In this document: piece by piece, positions 33,977 through 43,102 of the stretch | How the letters are laid out: each line of letters starts with the position of its first letter | Numbering within the stretch: the stretch's first letter is position 1 | Position numbers and translations under genes: made by a program | DNA from: Anaerolineaceae bacterium UBA5211 | GTDB taxonomy: Bacteria; Chloroflexota; Anaerolineae; Anaerolineales; Anaerolineaceae | Length of the DNA: 64,000 nucleotides | Assembly (NCBI GenBank): GCA_002412595.1 | Contig: DHVJ01000015.1 | Location: forward strand, 6,091 to 70,090 | Direction: 5' to 3' | The notes under the pieces: model-generated | Databases searched by the model: none | What the model was told of the DNA's origin: nothing | The model's input: the letters and a program-made list of their open reading frames with translations, nothing else

Positions 33977-34857
33977 AAAACTCCCAGTTCTGTTAATGCC
34001 TCTCGAATTTGATTTTGTTCACTATCCGTGGCAGAAATAAACGGCGAGCGCGGATAAGCCTTAATTAAACCTTTAATCTCCGCAATTGCGTAGATGGCAA
34101 GCTGTGTAGAGCGTGCATAATACATAATATCGCGTATCTTGTTGATCCTGAACTGGCTGATCAAGCTGGCTTCAAGATTTCCATCCATGGATTGTTGCCA
34201 CATTTCATGGCACAGCTCAGGAAAGACGTTGCCAATACCAGGAATAAAAGCCTGACAGCCTAAAGCGTGAGCTGAGACCCACATCGCTTCGGTGCCCAGC
34301 GGAACATCAAAATGATCGTCCACCAGTTCACGCGCATACGTGGCATATTGAAGGATATCAAAGGTCGCGTCTTTTATTCCTGCCAACCCCAAATCTTTTA
34401 AAGCGCGCATAACCGTCATACTCGTTGTATAACCCTGGAATTTCGGGTTATGGTACACATAAAAAGGAAAGGTTTTTGTTTCCTTCAAAATTTCTTCATA
34501 ATAACGTATTAGGTCGAGATCCATATACGCATAATAGTATGGACCAACCGCCGAAGCAGCATCGCAACCGATATTTTGAGCATGTTTGGCCAGCTCAATC
34601 GTATCCTTGGTAGTTGCGGTCCCCGCGTGCACAATAACCTTTGTTTCCGGTAGCGCTGTTTTTTTCACAATCTCGGCCACTTTTTTACGCTCATCGAGTG
34701 TCATCAAAGGACCACTGCCATATGAACCACAAATGAATAAACCATCCACCTTTGGTGACAAATATTCAACCAGTTTTATTAAATTTTTCTCATCCAATGC
34801 TCCGTATTGATCAAACGGAGTAATCATAGGTGGGATTACACCTTTAAGTTTCGCCAT
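33973..34857 (-). CDS. DapA-family aldolase/lyase, 2-keto-3-deoxy sugar-acid type
   Basis: 294-residue TIM barrel. FICGSYGSGPLMTLDERK near 42 (the phosphate/carboxylate-binding GS/G segment), YVYHNP near 132 (catalytic Tyr) and AGIKDATFD near 157 (Schiff-base Lys) are clear. Class I aldolases of this group split 2-keto-3-deoxy acids, or their phosphates, into pyruvate plus an aldehyde. The DgoK-type kinase next to it suggests that the phosphorylated form is the substrate, in place of the usual DgoA. Ribosome site weak. Confidence 0.85.
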   Translation of the reverse strand: MAKLKGVIPPMITPFDQYGALDEKNLIKLVEYLSPKVDGLFICGSYGSGPLMTLDERKKVAEIVKKTALPETKVIVHAGTATTKDTIELAKHAQNIGCDAASAVGPYYYAYMDLDLIRYYEEILKETKTFPFYVYHNPKFQGYTTSMTVMRALKDLGLAGIKDATFDILQYATYARELVDDHFDVPLGTEAMWVSAHALGCQAFIPGIGNVFPELCHEMWQQSMDGNLEASLISQFRINKIRDIMYYARSTQLAIYAIAEIKGLIKAYPRSPFISATDSEQNQIREALTELGVL

Positions 34858-34884
34858 TTCGATAATTCTCCAAATTTTATTTTC

Positions 34885-35571
34885 CTAACACATTGCAACC
34901 ATATTGACAGGAGCCGCTTCAGCACCTTCCCATCGAATTGGAAACGCGTAAATTGCATGAATGGGCTGGTTAATCGAAACCAGTTTTTTCAGATCTACAT
35001 CCTCGTACAAAAGCAGCGTTCTCGGGTTGTCCCCTTCCAATTTATCCAAGAAAGTTCTATGGACAGGGAAACCATTTTTAGGGCCATCAACGGAGCTCTC
35101 AACACTCACCACATCAATGGCAACTGCTTTCAATTTCAAAAAATTTGTGCGTAAATAATATGCCGCGTCGGGAGAAAACGCGGGGAAGTTATCCACATAG
35201 GCTTGCGGATTTTTGTCACGAGTATCCGCATATCCGGTATAAACGCACAATATATCAGCTTCCTCTATTTCCTTCTCAAATGGAAGTAAATCAGCTTGGG
35301 TAATCAGCTGCCCCTGGTTTTTTTTCATTTTCAGTACCAATGGGCGGGCATAATAAAAATCCTCAATGGGAATTTCAGTGATACTTCGGCCATTTTTCGA
35401 AAAATGTTTGGGGGCGTCCACATGCGTTCCATTGTGCATATGGTGATAAATCGAGGTCGCATTGCAGGGATCACCCTTTTCAAAACTTTGGTTAATATCC
35501 GGAGTTTCAGTTGGATTTGTAGGCCATTTGGGAATTGATTTGCCCAAAACATAGCTGATTTCAATTAACAT
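34885..35571 (-). CDS. Cyclase-family hydrolase (kynurenine formamidase-like fold)
   Basis: 228 residues. The metal motif MHNGTHVDAPKHFSKNG near 45-62 and the second part (RNPQAYVDNFPAFSPDAAYYL, AIDVVSVESS) match the family. Members hydrolyse N-formylkynurenine, isatin or lactone-like rings. Here a lactonase or related hydrolase for a sugar-acid derivative is more likely, because all its neighbours act on sugar acids. That is inference. No signal peptide. Confidence 0.82.
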   Translation of the reverse strand: MLIEISYVLGKSIPKWPTNPTETPDINQSFEKGDPCNATSIYHHMHNGTHVDAPKHFSKNGRSITEIPIEDFYYARPLVLKMKKNQGQLITQADLLPFEKEIEEADILCVYTGYADTRDKNPQAYVDNFPAFSPDAAYYLRTNFLKLKAVAIDVVSVESSVDGPKNGFPVHRTFLDKLEGDNPRTLLLYEDVDLKKLVSINQPIHAIYAFPIRWEGAEAAPVNMVAMC

Positions 35572-35639
35572 TCGAACCTCCCGATTTTTATATTTTCGCT
35601 TAAAATAATTTTGTTAGGGATGGGGATAAACCCATCGGG

Positions 35640-35675
35640 ATGGCCTCCCCTGCCCCGAAAAAGCGGGGAGGCCAT
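35640..35675 (-). terminator. Strong hairpin between the binding-protein and cyclase genes
   Basis: 11-bp perfect stem ATGGCCTCCCC/GGGGAGGCCAT with a 14-nt loop. No long T run follows. It probably stabilises or partly terminates the transcript downstream of the abundant binding-protein mRNA. Confidence 0.55.
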
Positions 35676-35702
35676 TCGTCACCAATAAATGACTACTGAT
35701 AT

Positions 35703-36854
35703 TTATCTGCTGGGGATGGGGAAAACATCCTGAGCGAGTACCGGCCAAGTATCATATTCGCCAGCCGGCAGATTTGCCCAGCGGTCCATTGATTCGACAT
35801 TTTCCGGGGTGATTAGCGTAACAGGTAAAGTGTAATCAGCTTCGTAAGGTTGTCCGTATAGTTCCGCTAAAATAACATTAACAGTGATCGCGGCGTGCAA
35901 TACTGGGCTGTGTTCAGCAATGGCATCAATATAACCATCGCGCATACCCTGCAAACCAGTGGGATCGCCGTCGATCGAGCACAGTACGATATGTCCTTCT
36001 TCGCCAGCCGGTGCCAGTTTACCCTTGACGCGCAGACCTTCCAGAATTCCCTGCATCATGAAATCGGAGTGGGAGTAAAGTACATTAATGTTGTCATTGC
36101 GCTCAAAAGCATCCTGAATGCCGTCAAAAGCCACGTCACTTGACCAACCGGTATCTACTGTCTGGACAATCTCAGCATAATCCAAAGGCTCGATAATATT
36201 ATGGAAACCTTCCATGCGCTGCTGAGCTCCGGACTGCTGTAGGCCGCCGGCAATTTCCAGAATGACGGCCGGATTATCCGCCGAGAAATTATCGGCAATA
36301 TACTGACCGCAAGCTTCACCCAGCATAACCTGGTCAATATGAATGTAGGAATTGACATCCGCACCCGTCACAGCCATATCCATGGCAAAAACGGGATATC
36401 CTTCATCCATAGCTGTCTGGACAGCAGGCGCGATGGCTGCGCTGTCACTGGGATGCACCAAAATCGCGTCGGGATTCAATTGCTTGAGATCATCCATCAT
36501 GGAAATTTCAAGGTTCAGATCGTAGTCTGAAACAAAGGACACAAATTCACCGCCAGCGCGTTCCCATAAGCTCTGAATATATCCAAGACCGGCGGTATTC
36601 CATCCACTACTGGTTTCGTTGAGCACATAACCTAAAAGATAGGGATTCCCGTCTTCGTCAACTGCTTTACCAGCCAGAGGATTGTCAACATCGGTTGCAA
36701 CCTCAGCGGGAGCAGCTTCTTCAGGAACTTCAACAGCAGTTTCTGCTGCAGGAACTTCCGCCGCGGGAGCTTCTTCGGCGGTGCTTTCCGTGGCGCAGCT
36801 CACAAAGCTCAACATCAGTATCACTACCAACAAAATTGAAAATTTTTTCTTCAT
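35703..36854 (-). CDS. Sugar ABC transporter substrate-binding lipoprotein (RbsB-like)
   Basis: 383 residues. The lipoprotein signal is MKKKFSILLVVILMLSFVSC (Cys20 is the lipid anchor), followed by a Glu/Ala/Pro-rich linker of about 22-60 and a periplasmic-binding-protein fold with YLLGYVLNETSSGWNTAGLG, AILVHPSDSAAIAPAV and VLCSIDGDPTGLQGMRDGYIDA. It captures the sugar acid outside the membrane for the permease and ATPase next to it. In a monoderm it stays tethered to the membrane. The gap to the permease gene is 110 bases. Confidence 0.9.
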   Translation of the reverse strand: MKKKFSILLVVILMLSFVSCATESTAEEAPAAEVPAAETAVEVPEEAAPAEVATDVDNPLAGKAVDEDGNPYLLGYVLNETSSGWNTAGLGYIQSLWERAGGEFVSFVSDYDLNLEISMMDDLKQLNPDAILVHPSDSAAIAPAVQTAMDEGYPVFAMDMAVTGADVNSYIHIDQVMLGEACGQYIADNFSADNPAVILEIAGGLQQSGAQQRMEGFHNIIEPLDYAEIVQTVDTGWSSDVAFDGIQDAFERNDNINVLYSHSDFMMQGILEGLRVKGKLAPAGEEGHIVLCSIDGDPTGLQGMRDGYIDAIAEHSPVLHAAITVNVILAELYGQPYEADYTLPVTLITPENVESMDRWANLPAGEYDTWPVLAQDVFPIPSR

Positions 36855-36964
36855 TACCTTTAGACTCCTTATTTTGAATTACCTAATTAATTTAATTCTT
36901 ATTTCAAAACCAAACTACATATATGCACTCCTTTCTATCGATTGAAATCAGTGTTTGACATTTT

Positions 36965-37948
36965 TTATTGTTTTAAGCGCAGCTCTTTCCTGCGGCGCAG
37001 CACATCCGAAGCGATGGCAACGAAAATCACCGTACCTTTGATTGCCGTCTGGATATAGGGAGAAACTGCCAATAAGTTCAGACCATTATTGATCATGACA
37101 ATAATGAAAGTACCGGCCACCGCGCCTAACACGCCACCCTCACCACCCGCCATGCTGACACCGCCAATCACAGCGCTGGCAATGGCATCCAATTCGCTGC
37201 CGTCTCCGATGGTGACTTGAGCGCACATAATGCGCGAGGTAATGATCAAGGCCGCCACTGAAGCCATGAAACCAGAAATGACATAGATCAGAATGCGATT
37301 CTTGTTGACATTGATACCGGCAATCCAGGCCGCTTTGGGATTTCCCCCCATGGCGTAAAGCTCTCGGCCAAAGCGGGAATATTTCAGTAATATGAAACCT
37401 AACACTGTAAAGAAAGCCAATATCCAAACCGATACCGGAATGCCAAGGAAATCACCCTGACCAAATACAGCATGCACTTCTGGAAGTCCGAAAATGGTTG
37501 TGCCACCCAATAGGTAATGGGCCAACCCCTGACTAATTTTTAACGTTGCCATGGTAGTAATGAATGCCGGCATCTTGAGGATAGAAATCGAAAAGCCATT
37601 CAATAAGCCCACCAGGATTCCCACCACCAACATAATCAGCACACATAAAAACCAGGGTAGGCCCAGACGCGTCATGCAAATAGCACCGATGGCGCTGCTC
37701 AAAGCCGCCACACCGCCTACGGAGAGATCAATACCGCGATCAATGATGACCATGGTCATGCCAATGGCAAGCAGGCCGATGGTCGTGGTTTGCATCATAA
37801 TGTTGACAATATTGGAAGGTTTTATGCTCTTGCCTTCGGTTAAAATAGCCAACACAACTACAATAACCATGAAAATGACGAAGACGCCATTTTTTGAACT
37901 ATTTTTCAAAAAAGAATTTAATTTGGAATCACGGAACCGCATAGCCAA
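36965..37948 (-). CDS. Sugar ABC transporter permease (RbsC-like)
   Basis: 327 residues with about eight to ten membrane helices. Family signs are MQTTTIGLLAIGMTMVIIDRGIDLSVGG near 49 and the coupling segment YAMGGNPKAAWIAGINVNKNRI near 193, followed by GDGSELDAIASAVIGGVSMAGGEG near 236. It carries the sugar acid through the membrane, powered by the ATPase 14 bases upstream. Confidence 0.92.
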   Translation of the reverse strand: MAMRFRDSKLNSFLKNSSKNGVFVIFMVIVVVLAILTEGKSIKPSNIVNIMMQTTTIGLLAIGMTMVIIDRGIDLSVGGVAALSSAIGAICMTRLGLPWFLCVLIMLVVGILVGLLNGFSISILKMPAFITTMATLKISQGLAHYLLGGTTIFGLPEVHAVFGQGDFLGIPVSVWILAFFTVLGFILLKYSRFGRELYAMGGNPKAAWIAGINVNKNRILIYVISGFMASVAALIITSRIMCAQVTIGDGSELDAIASAVIGGVSMAGGEGGVLGAVAGTFIIVMINNGLNLLAVSPYIQTAIKGTVIFVAIASDVLRRRKELRLKQ

Positions 37949-37961
37949 TTTTTCTCCTTAT

Positions 37962-39464
37962 TTATTTAATTGCCAGGGCAAAAGCTTCTTCCCAGGCGCT
38001 AGCTGCCGGATCGATTTCTCCGACAATTTTTCCTTTGTTAAATACCAGCAAGCGATCGGCTGCATGATGGATTTCCTCAAATTCACTGGAAATAACCAGC
38101 ACACTCACACCCATGCAGGTCATTTCTCGAATTAATGCGTAAATCTTTTCAATCGCACCCACATCCACACCCCGCGTAGGTTCATCCAGGATCAAAACGC
38201 GCGTTCCCTCACTGATCCAGCGCGCCATTACCACTTTTTGCTGGTTGCCGCCGCTCAATGAGCTAATTGTTATTTCCGGATCTCTGGGTTTCAGGTCAAT
38301 AATATCCATTGTGCGATCAATAACTGTCTTGCGTGTTTTGTTATTCACAAAGCCGTGGTCGTAAATTTGTCTGAGGGTTGAGAGGATAAGATTGTCACCT
38401 ACCGACATACCGGGAATGATGCCTTCCTCCTTACGATCTTTGGGCACATAGCCCAAGCCATGATTGACAGCCTGTTGAGGTGAAGTGCAATCATAAAGTC
38501 TTCCTTCTAAAAGAACCTCTCCGGTGTACTCCAATTCAATTCCGAAAAGTATGCGGCCGACGTCGGTTATTCCTGAACCTGAAACACCCGTGATGCCGAG
38601 CAGCTCACCTCGCTTCAAATCAAATGTGACATCCTCTAAATGTCTTTCCATGGATAAATTTCTTATCTGTATAACAGGTTCGGAAGAATCAGTGCTTTTT
38701 TGTTTGACAGACACCACACGTTGGGCTTTTTTCTTCTCCGATGGTTTCCCGACAATGGCTTCTACTAAACCATCCTTATCCAGTTCGCTCCCATTTTTAG
38801 TAAAAATCTTCTGCCCATCACGCAACACCGTAACGCGGTCTGACAGGTGCATAATCTCATCCAGTTTATGTGAAATGAAAACTACTGCTACACCCTGCGC
38901 TTTGATGGTAGCGATCTTTTCGTATAAGATTTCCTGCTCTTTGAGTGACAAGGCTGAAGTGGGTTCATCCAAAATTAAAACGGCCGGATCATAGGATAAA
39001 GCTTTGGCAAATTCAACCAGCTGCTGTTGAGCCAGAGAGAGTTTACCCATCAAAGATTTGGGGCTTATATCCAAATTTAATCGTAGGAGATATTGGGTAC
39101 AGAGGTCCTGACTGGCTTTCCAGTCAATAATTCCATTACTTTTATGTACAAAACGCTGCATGAGCAAATTTTCGGTTACTGACAAATTGGGGAAATTGGA
39201 TAATTCTTGCCATACCATGGCAATCCGATTCTGCTGGGCTTCGCGCGGGGAGTCGAATGTGACCGCTTTCCCATTTAGAAATATTTCCCCTTCATCCGGC
39301 CGAATGGCGCCCATTAGAATTCTAACCAGGGTAGATTTGCCGGCTCCGTTATGTCCAACGATGGAATGTATTTCATTGTATAAATCGAAATTCACTCGAT
39401 CAAGCGCGAAAATTCCACCGAACTTTTTACTGATTCCACGCAACTCAACAATTTTCTGTGTCAT
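37962..39464 (-). CDS. Sugar ABC transporter ATP-binding protein (RbsA-like, two domains)
   Basis: 500 residues from ATG at 39464; a TTG three codons upstream is the other candidate. The first NBD has GHNGAGKSTL near 36, signature LSLAQQQLVEFAKAL near 140 and ILDEPTSAL near 160. The second has GVSGSGITD near 288 (the weaker Walker A usual in RbsA), LSGGNQQKV near 400 and LILDEPTRGVD near 420. This fused two-domain layout is standard for ribose/galactose importers. Confidence 0.92.
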   Translation of the reverse strand: MTQKIVELRGISKKFGGIFALDRVNFDLYNEIHSIVGHNGAGKSTLVRILMGAIRPDEGEIFLNGKAVTFDSPREAQQNRIAMVWQELSNFPNLSVTENLLMQRFVHKSNGIIDWKASQDLCTQYLLRLNLDISPKSLMGKLSLAQQQLVEFAKALSYDPAVLILDEPTSALSLKEQEILYEKIATIKAQGVAVVFISHKLDEIMHLSDRVTVLRDGQKIFTKNGSELDKDGLVEAIVGKPSEKKKAQRVVSVKQKSTDSSEPVIQIRNLSMERHLEDVTFDLKRGELLGITGVSGSGITDVGRILFGIELEYTGEVLLEGRLYDCTSPQQAVNHGLGYVPKDRKEEGIIPGMSVGDNLILSTLRQIYDHGFVNNKTRKTVIDRTMDIIDLKPRDPEITISSLSGGNQQKVVMARWISEGTRVLILDEPTRGVDVGAIEKIYALIREMTCMGVSVLVISSEFEEIHHAADRLLVFNKGKIVGEIDPAASAWEEAFALAIK

Positions 39465-39511
39465 TGCTTCCAATTTTTTATACTCCTGATTAGAAGTTCG
39501 TTATCTTGAGA

Positions 39512-40249
39512 CTACGGAATATACATTCCGCCATTAACATGAAGAGATTGTCCGGTCATAAATCCGGCTCCATCCGAAGCCAAAAAGAAGATCACTTTGG
39601 CAATATCGCCAGCTTCTGCCAGCCTACCCATGGGAACCTGGGAAGTGAAACCATCCAGAGTTTGCGGGTCAAGCCAATTTTTGGTCATGGCTGTGCGCGC
39701 GGTTCCGGGGGAAATTTCATTCACGCGAATCCCCATCGGAGCGCAATATTTTGCCAGGTTCTTGGTCATGCATGTAACCGCAGCTTTGGAGCTGGAATAG
39801 GCCGGATTGCTCTTTATGCCCCCGGTGAAACCTGCCATGGAGCTGATATTTATTATGGTCGGTTCTTTTCCTTTGGATAAGAAAGGAAGCAGCATGCGGG
39901 TCAGAAAAAAAGGTCCTTTTACATTCACCTGGTAGGTGTGATCCCATTCTTCTTCAGTGATGGTTTCCAAAGGAGTCCCTGAACAAATCCCGGCACAATT
40001 CACCAGCACATCCAACTTACCCAAACTCTTGACATGTTCTACAGTCGGTACAAAAGAATCAAATTGTGCCAGGTCTAGTAGAAAGGGATCAAATATGGCT
40101 CCCTGGTAATCCGCGCGGGCTTGCAGCAACTCCAATCCGCTTTCCAGGCGGTCACATCCAATAACCCGATCGCCATTTTCCAGGAAACGGCAAGCAGCGT
40201 CAAAACCCATACCGCTGCCGGCTCCGGTGATGAGCACAATCCTGTTCAC
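39512..40249 (-). CDS. SDR-family oxidoreductase
   Basis: 245 residues. NAD(P)-binding GAGSGMG near 10, NCAGIC near 86, catalytic Ser in ISSMAG near 136 and YSSSK near 150 (YxxxK). Probably one of three SDR steps on the imported acid or its products. The substrate cannot be told. The three SDR genes are separated by 8 and 28 bases. Confidence 0.85.
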   Translation of the reverse strand: MNRIVLITGAGSGMGFDAACRFLENGDRVIGCDRLESGLELLQARADYQGAIFDPFLLDLAQFDSFVPTVEHVKSLGKLDVLVNCAGICSGTPLETITEEEWDHTYQVNVKGPFFLTRMLLPFLSKGKEPTIINISSMAGFTGGIKSNPAYSSSKAAVTCMTKNLAKYCAPMGIRVNEISPGTARTAMTKNWLDPQTLDGFTSQVPMGRLAEAGDIAKVIFFLASDGAGFMTGQSLHVNGGMYIP

Positions 40250-40257
40250 TGATAATC

Positions 40258-41043
40258 CTAGTAATTACCCATATAGGGCTGGCCAGTATGCGCCGTGATG
40301 CCGCCGTCAATGGGCAAATTTACACCATTGATGAAATCGCATTTACGCGAAGCCAGGAAAACTACTGCGTTAGCAATTTCCACTGCTTCGGCAATGTAAT
40401 GCACCGGATATGCCTGTTTAAACTTCTCTTCTGCTCCTTGCACCGAAGTAAAAGTGTTTTCCACGATTTCGCTTCGGGTGATGCCCGGGCAGACCGCATT
40501 CACACGAATGCCGTCGGTAGCATAATCCAGCGCCATGCAGCGTGTCATGTTAGTAATGGCACCCTTAGCCGTGTTATAGGCAACCATTTCAGTATCTCCA
40601 AGCAGGCCGGAGACAGAGGACATATTGATAATGGTGCCGTACTTTTTCTCCAGCATTTGTGGAAGGAAATAGTAACAAACCAGGTAAGCACCGCGTAAGT
40701 CGATATTCATAATGCGGTCCCAATCTGCCGGCTTAGTCTCGTGCAATTTACCGGCTTGATGAATGCCCGCGTTATTGAATAACACTTCACAATTTCCGAA
40801 TTTTGATTTCACAAAATCCGCCATGGCTTTAACTTCATCTTCATTGCTAACATCGCAATTAAAGAACAAAGCCTTTCCAGGGTAACCAGCAGCTTCAATT
40901 TCTTTTTGGAGTTCCAGACCCTTATCACTTCGCCGGCCGCAATATACAACTTTAGCGCCTTCTTCAACGAATCGGAGGACAGTTGCTTTGCCAATGCCGG
41001 ACGTTCCCCCAGTAATGACACTAACCTTATTCAGCAGTTCCAT
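40258..41043 (-). CDS. SDR-family oxidoreductase
   Basis: 261 residues. GGTSGIG near 12, YCGRRSDKG near 34, NNAGIHQ near 90, MSSVSGL near 141 and YNTAKGA near 155 (YxxxK). The C-terminal INGVNLPIDGG is the usual cofactor/substrate loop. The 34-37 segment has Arg residues, which can favour NADP. Neighbouring SDR genes suggest successive oxidation and reduction, such as epimerisation through a keto intermediate. Confidence 0.85.
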   Translation of the reverse strand: MELLNKVSVITGGTSGIGKATVLRFVEEGAKVVYCGRRSDKGLELQKEIEAAGYPGKALFFNCDVSNEDEVKAMADFVKSKFGNCEVLFNNAGIHQAGKLHETKPADWDRIMNIDLRGAYLVCYYFLPQMLEKKYGTIINMSSVSGLLGDTEMVAYNTAKGAITNMTRCMALDYATDGIRVNAVCPGITRSEIVENTFTSVQGAEEKFKQAYPVHYIAEAVEIANAVVFLASRKCDFINGVNLPIDGGITAHTGQPYMGNY

Positions 41044-41071
41044 TTTTCAACCTCTCTATCATTATTTTTAA

Positions 41072-41848
41072 TCAATCGTCCATGGTATAAGCTGCACAAA
41101 GCAGCCCGCCATCGACATTTAAAGTCGTACCGGTAATGTAATCTGACATGGGAGAAACCAGAAAGAGAACAGCATTAGCAATATCGGTTGTGCTGCCTAT
41201 GCGTCTCATGGGAATTCTGGAAATTACTTTTTGATAAGTATCGCCGATTTTTAGAACAGATTCGGATAAAGGTGTGCGAACATAACCCGGACAAATGGCA
41301 TTGACATTGATCTGCTGGCTGGCCCATTCAACCGCGAGAGAGCGCATCAATTGAACCAATCCACCTTTGGAAGCGCAGTAAGCTGCCGATAAAGGAATAC
41401 CCAAATAAGTACCAACCGAGCCAATCACCACAAACTTGGCATTGTGCTGTGCACCTGGCCTTTGTAAATACTTCCATGTAAAACGCGCCAGTAGGTATGC
41501 GGATTTCATATTGGAATCAATGACTGTGTCCCAATCATCAGAAGGCATATCTTGTAGAGGGCCTTTAATGGTCATGCCGGCACAGTGGATGACCATATCT
41601 AATTGGCCATAATATGCATAAGTTTTTTCAACACACATGCTTATTTCTTTTTCTTTTAATAAATCGGCTTGAAAATAAACTGCTTTTCCCCCATTGAACT
41701 CAACCTCGCCGCACAATTTCGCCAACTTATCCTGATTGCGCGCTGTAACCGCAATCTTAGCTCCAGCTCCGGCCAATCTGCTGGCAACCTCGTATCCAAT
41801 CCCACTGCTAGCACCTGTAATTAAAGCTACTTTTCCTGATAAGTCCAC
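41072..41848 (-). CDS. SDR-family oxidoreductase, first gene of the sugar-acid operon
   Basis: 258 residues. GASSGIG near 12, HCAGMT near 89, VIGSVGTYLG near 141 and YCASKGG near 157 (YxxxK). It is most similar in layout to glucose/ribitol-type dehydrogenases. It is the most upstream gene of the leftward operon that runs to 30782. The start is ATG with AAGGAAC about 5-7 bases before it. Confidence 0.85.
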   Translation of the reverse strand: MDLSGKVALITGASSGIGYEVASRLAGAGAKIAVTARNQDKLAKLCGEVEFNGGKAVYFQADLLKEKEISMCVEKTYAYYGQLDMVIHCAGMTIKGPLQDMPSDDWDTVIDSNMKSAYLLARFTWKYLQRPGAQHNAKFVVIGSVGTYLGIPLSAAYCASKGGLVQLMRSLAVEWASQQINVNAICPGYVRTPLSESVLKIGDTYQKVISRIPMRRIGSTTDIANAVLFLVSPMSDYITGTTLNVDGGLLCAAYTMDD

Positions 41849-42146
41849 GATAACAGTTCCTTTTCACGAAAAGATCTCATTAATCAATTGAACGCGCATA
41901 TCAGCAAAATCCATCCTGCCAAACGTTGCATAATCAATCAATTTCCGGGATCTTTTCGAGGCTATTAAGCTGCAAGTGAAATTTATAAATTGTATTTTAG
42001 TGGGTTCGAGGTAAAAAGTCAAGAAAATTTTTTTTATTTTTGGGTTTTTTAAGCTATAATTGGCTTAATTACGGGTTAATAAATAAAATTTTTTTATTTA
42101 ATATCAATGGACGTTATGATATGATGAATCTAATTAAGGATTGAAA
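41849..42146. promoter_or_regulatory. Divergent regulatory region, sugar-acid operon and RpiR gene
   Basis: AT-rich 300-base region with long A and T runs (about 42010-42100) between the operon and its presumed regulator. It should hold both promoters and the RpiR operator. I cannot identify a firm operator by eye. Confidence 0.45.
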
Positions 42147-42206
42147 ATGATATATTTACAATCAGAGAATTTTCTGAATAACAAAATCAGGTTTATTAAA
42201 ATATGA
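42147..42206 (+). CDS. 19-residue upstream ORF coupled to the RpiR gene
   Basis: ATG at 42147 with TTAAGGA six bases upstream, the best ribosome site in this stretch. It reads MIYLQSENFLNNKIRFIKI and its TGA overlaps the regulator ATG as ATGA (42203-42206). It may couple or limit translation of the regulator. Confidence 0.45.
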   Translation: MIYLQSENFLNNKIRFIKI

Positions 42207-43078
42207 ATAATTTGTCTGTACCCTCATCGCAACCAACGCTTCTAAAAATTAAAGATGAATACAGCAGCATGACGCGATCCCAGAAGAAAATCGGGGCGTA
42301 TATTCTGAAAAACCCTTCGAGCGTAATTAATAGTTCCATCACTGAATTATCTTTAAAAACAGGTGTCAAGAGTGAAGCGTCCATCGTGCGTTTCTATCGA
42401 CTTCTGGGATTTTCGGGGTATAAAGAATTCAAGATCCGCATGGCGCAGGAATTGGCTGGCCGCACATTTTATCATTCCTACGCTGATATCAATGTGGATG
42501 ATCCACCTGCTGATATTAAGAATAAAATATTTTCCGGCGCCATTTCCACCCTTATTGCAAATTCCGAATTTAATGACCTGGATGCTTACGAAGCCGCACG
42601 AGATATGATTTATCAGGCAGATCGCATCATCTTTTTAGGGTACGCAGCTTCGGCAGCGTTGTGTTATTACGCTTACTTCCGTTTCATAGAGCTAGGCTTG
42701 AACTGTCACTTTTTTACAGACTCTCATATTAATGCTGCCATTCTGGCGAATCCTAATCCCAAAGACCTGCTCTTTTGCATTTCCCATTCAGGAGAAACAC
42801 GTGATTTAATCGATCTGATCGAAGATATGCCTCAAAACGAGGTCAATATATTACTGATTACCAGCAAGGAAAATTCAAGCCTGGCCAAACTTGCGGATGT
42901 GGCACTTGTAACCAAAGCGGATGAAACCAGCATTGCCACAGATGCCATGAATTCACGTGTTGCCCAGTTATGCGCCATTGATTCCCTCTTTTCGATTGTC
43001 AGTTTGGGTAAAGGCGAGGATGCCATGTCTCATTTAATGGCTATCCGAAAGACTTTTTTGAATTATAAAAAACAATAA
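42203..43078 (+). CDS. RpiR/MurR-family transcriptional regulator
   Basis: 291 residues. An N-terminal helix-turn-helix (about 10-85; SSITELSLKTGVKSEASIVRFYRLLGFSGYKEF) is followed by a SIS effector domain (about 125-260; RIIFLGYAASAALCYYAYFRF and LLFCISHSGETRDLIDLI). RpiR proteins sense sugar phosphates through SIS. It is divergent from the operon at 41848 and is its likely regulator, and the next gene is another SDR. Start ATG, preceded by the 19-codon ORF. Confidence 0.9.
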   Translation: MNNLSVPSSQPTLLKIKDEYSSMTRSQKKIGAYILKNPSSVINSSITELSLKTGVKSEASIVRFYRLLGFSGYKEFKIRMAQELAGRTFYHSYADINVDDPPADIKNKIFSGAISTLIANSEFNDLDAYEAARDMIYQADRIIFLGYAASAALCYYAYFRFIELGLNCHFFTDSHINAAILANPNPKDLLFCISHSGETRDLIDLIEDMPQNEVNILLITSKENSSLAKLADVALVTKADETSIATDAMNSRVAQLCAIDSLFSIVSLGKGEDAMSHLMAIRKTFLNYKKQ

Positions 43079-43102
43079 TAATTTCTTAGGAGATAATTAA
43101 CC

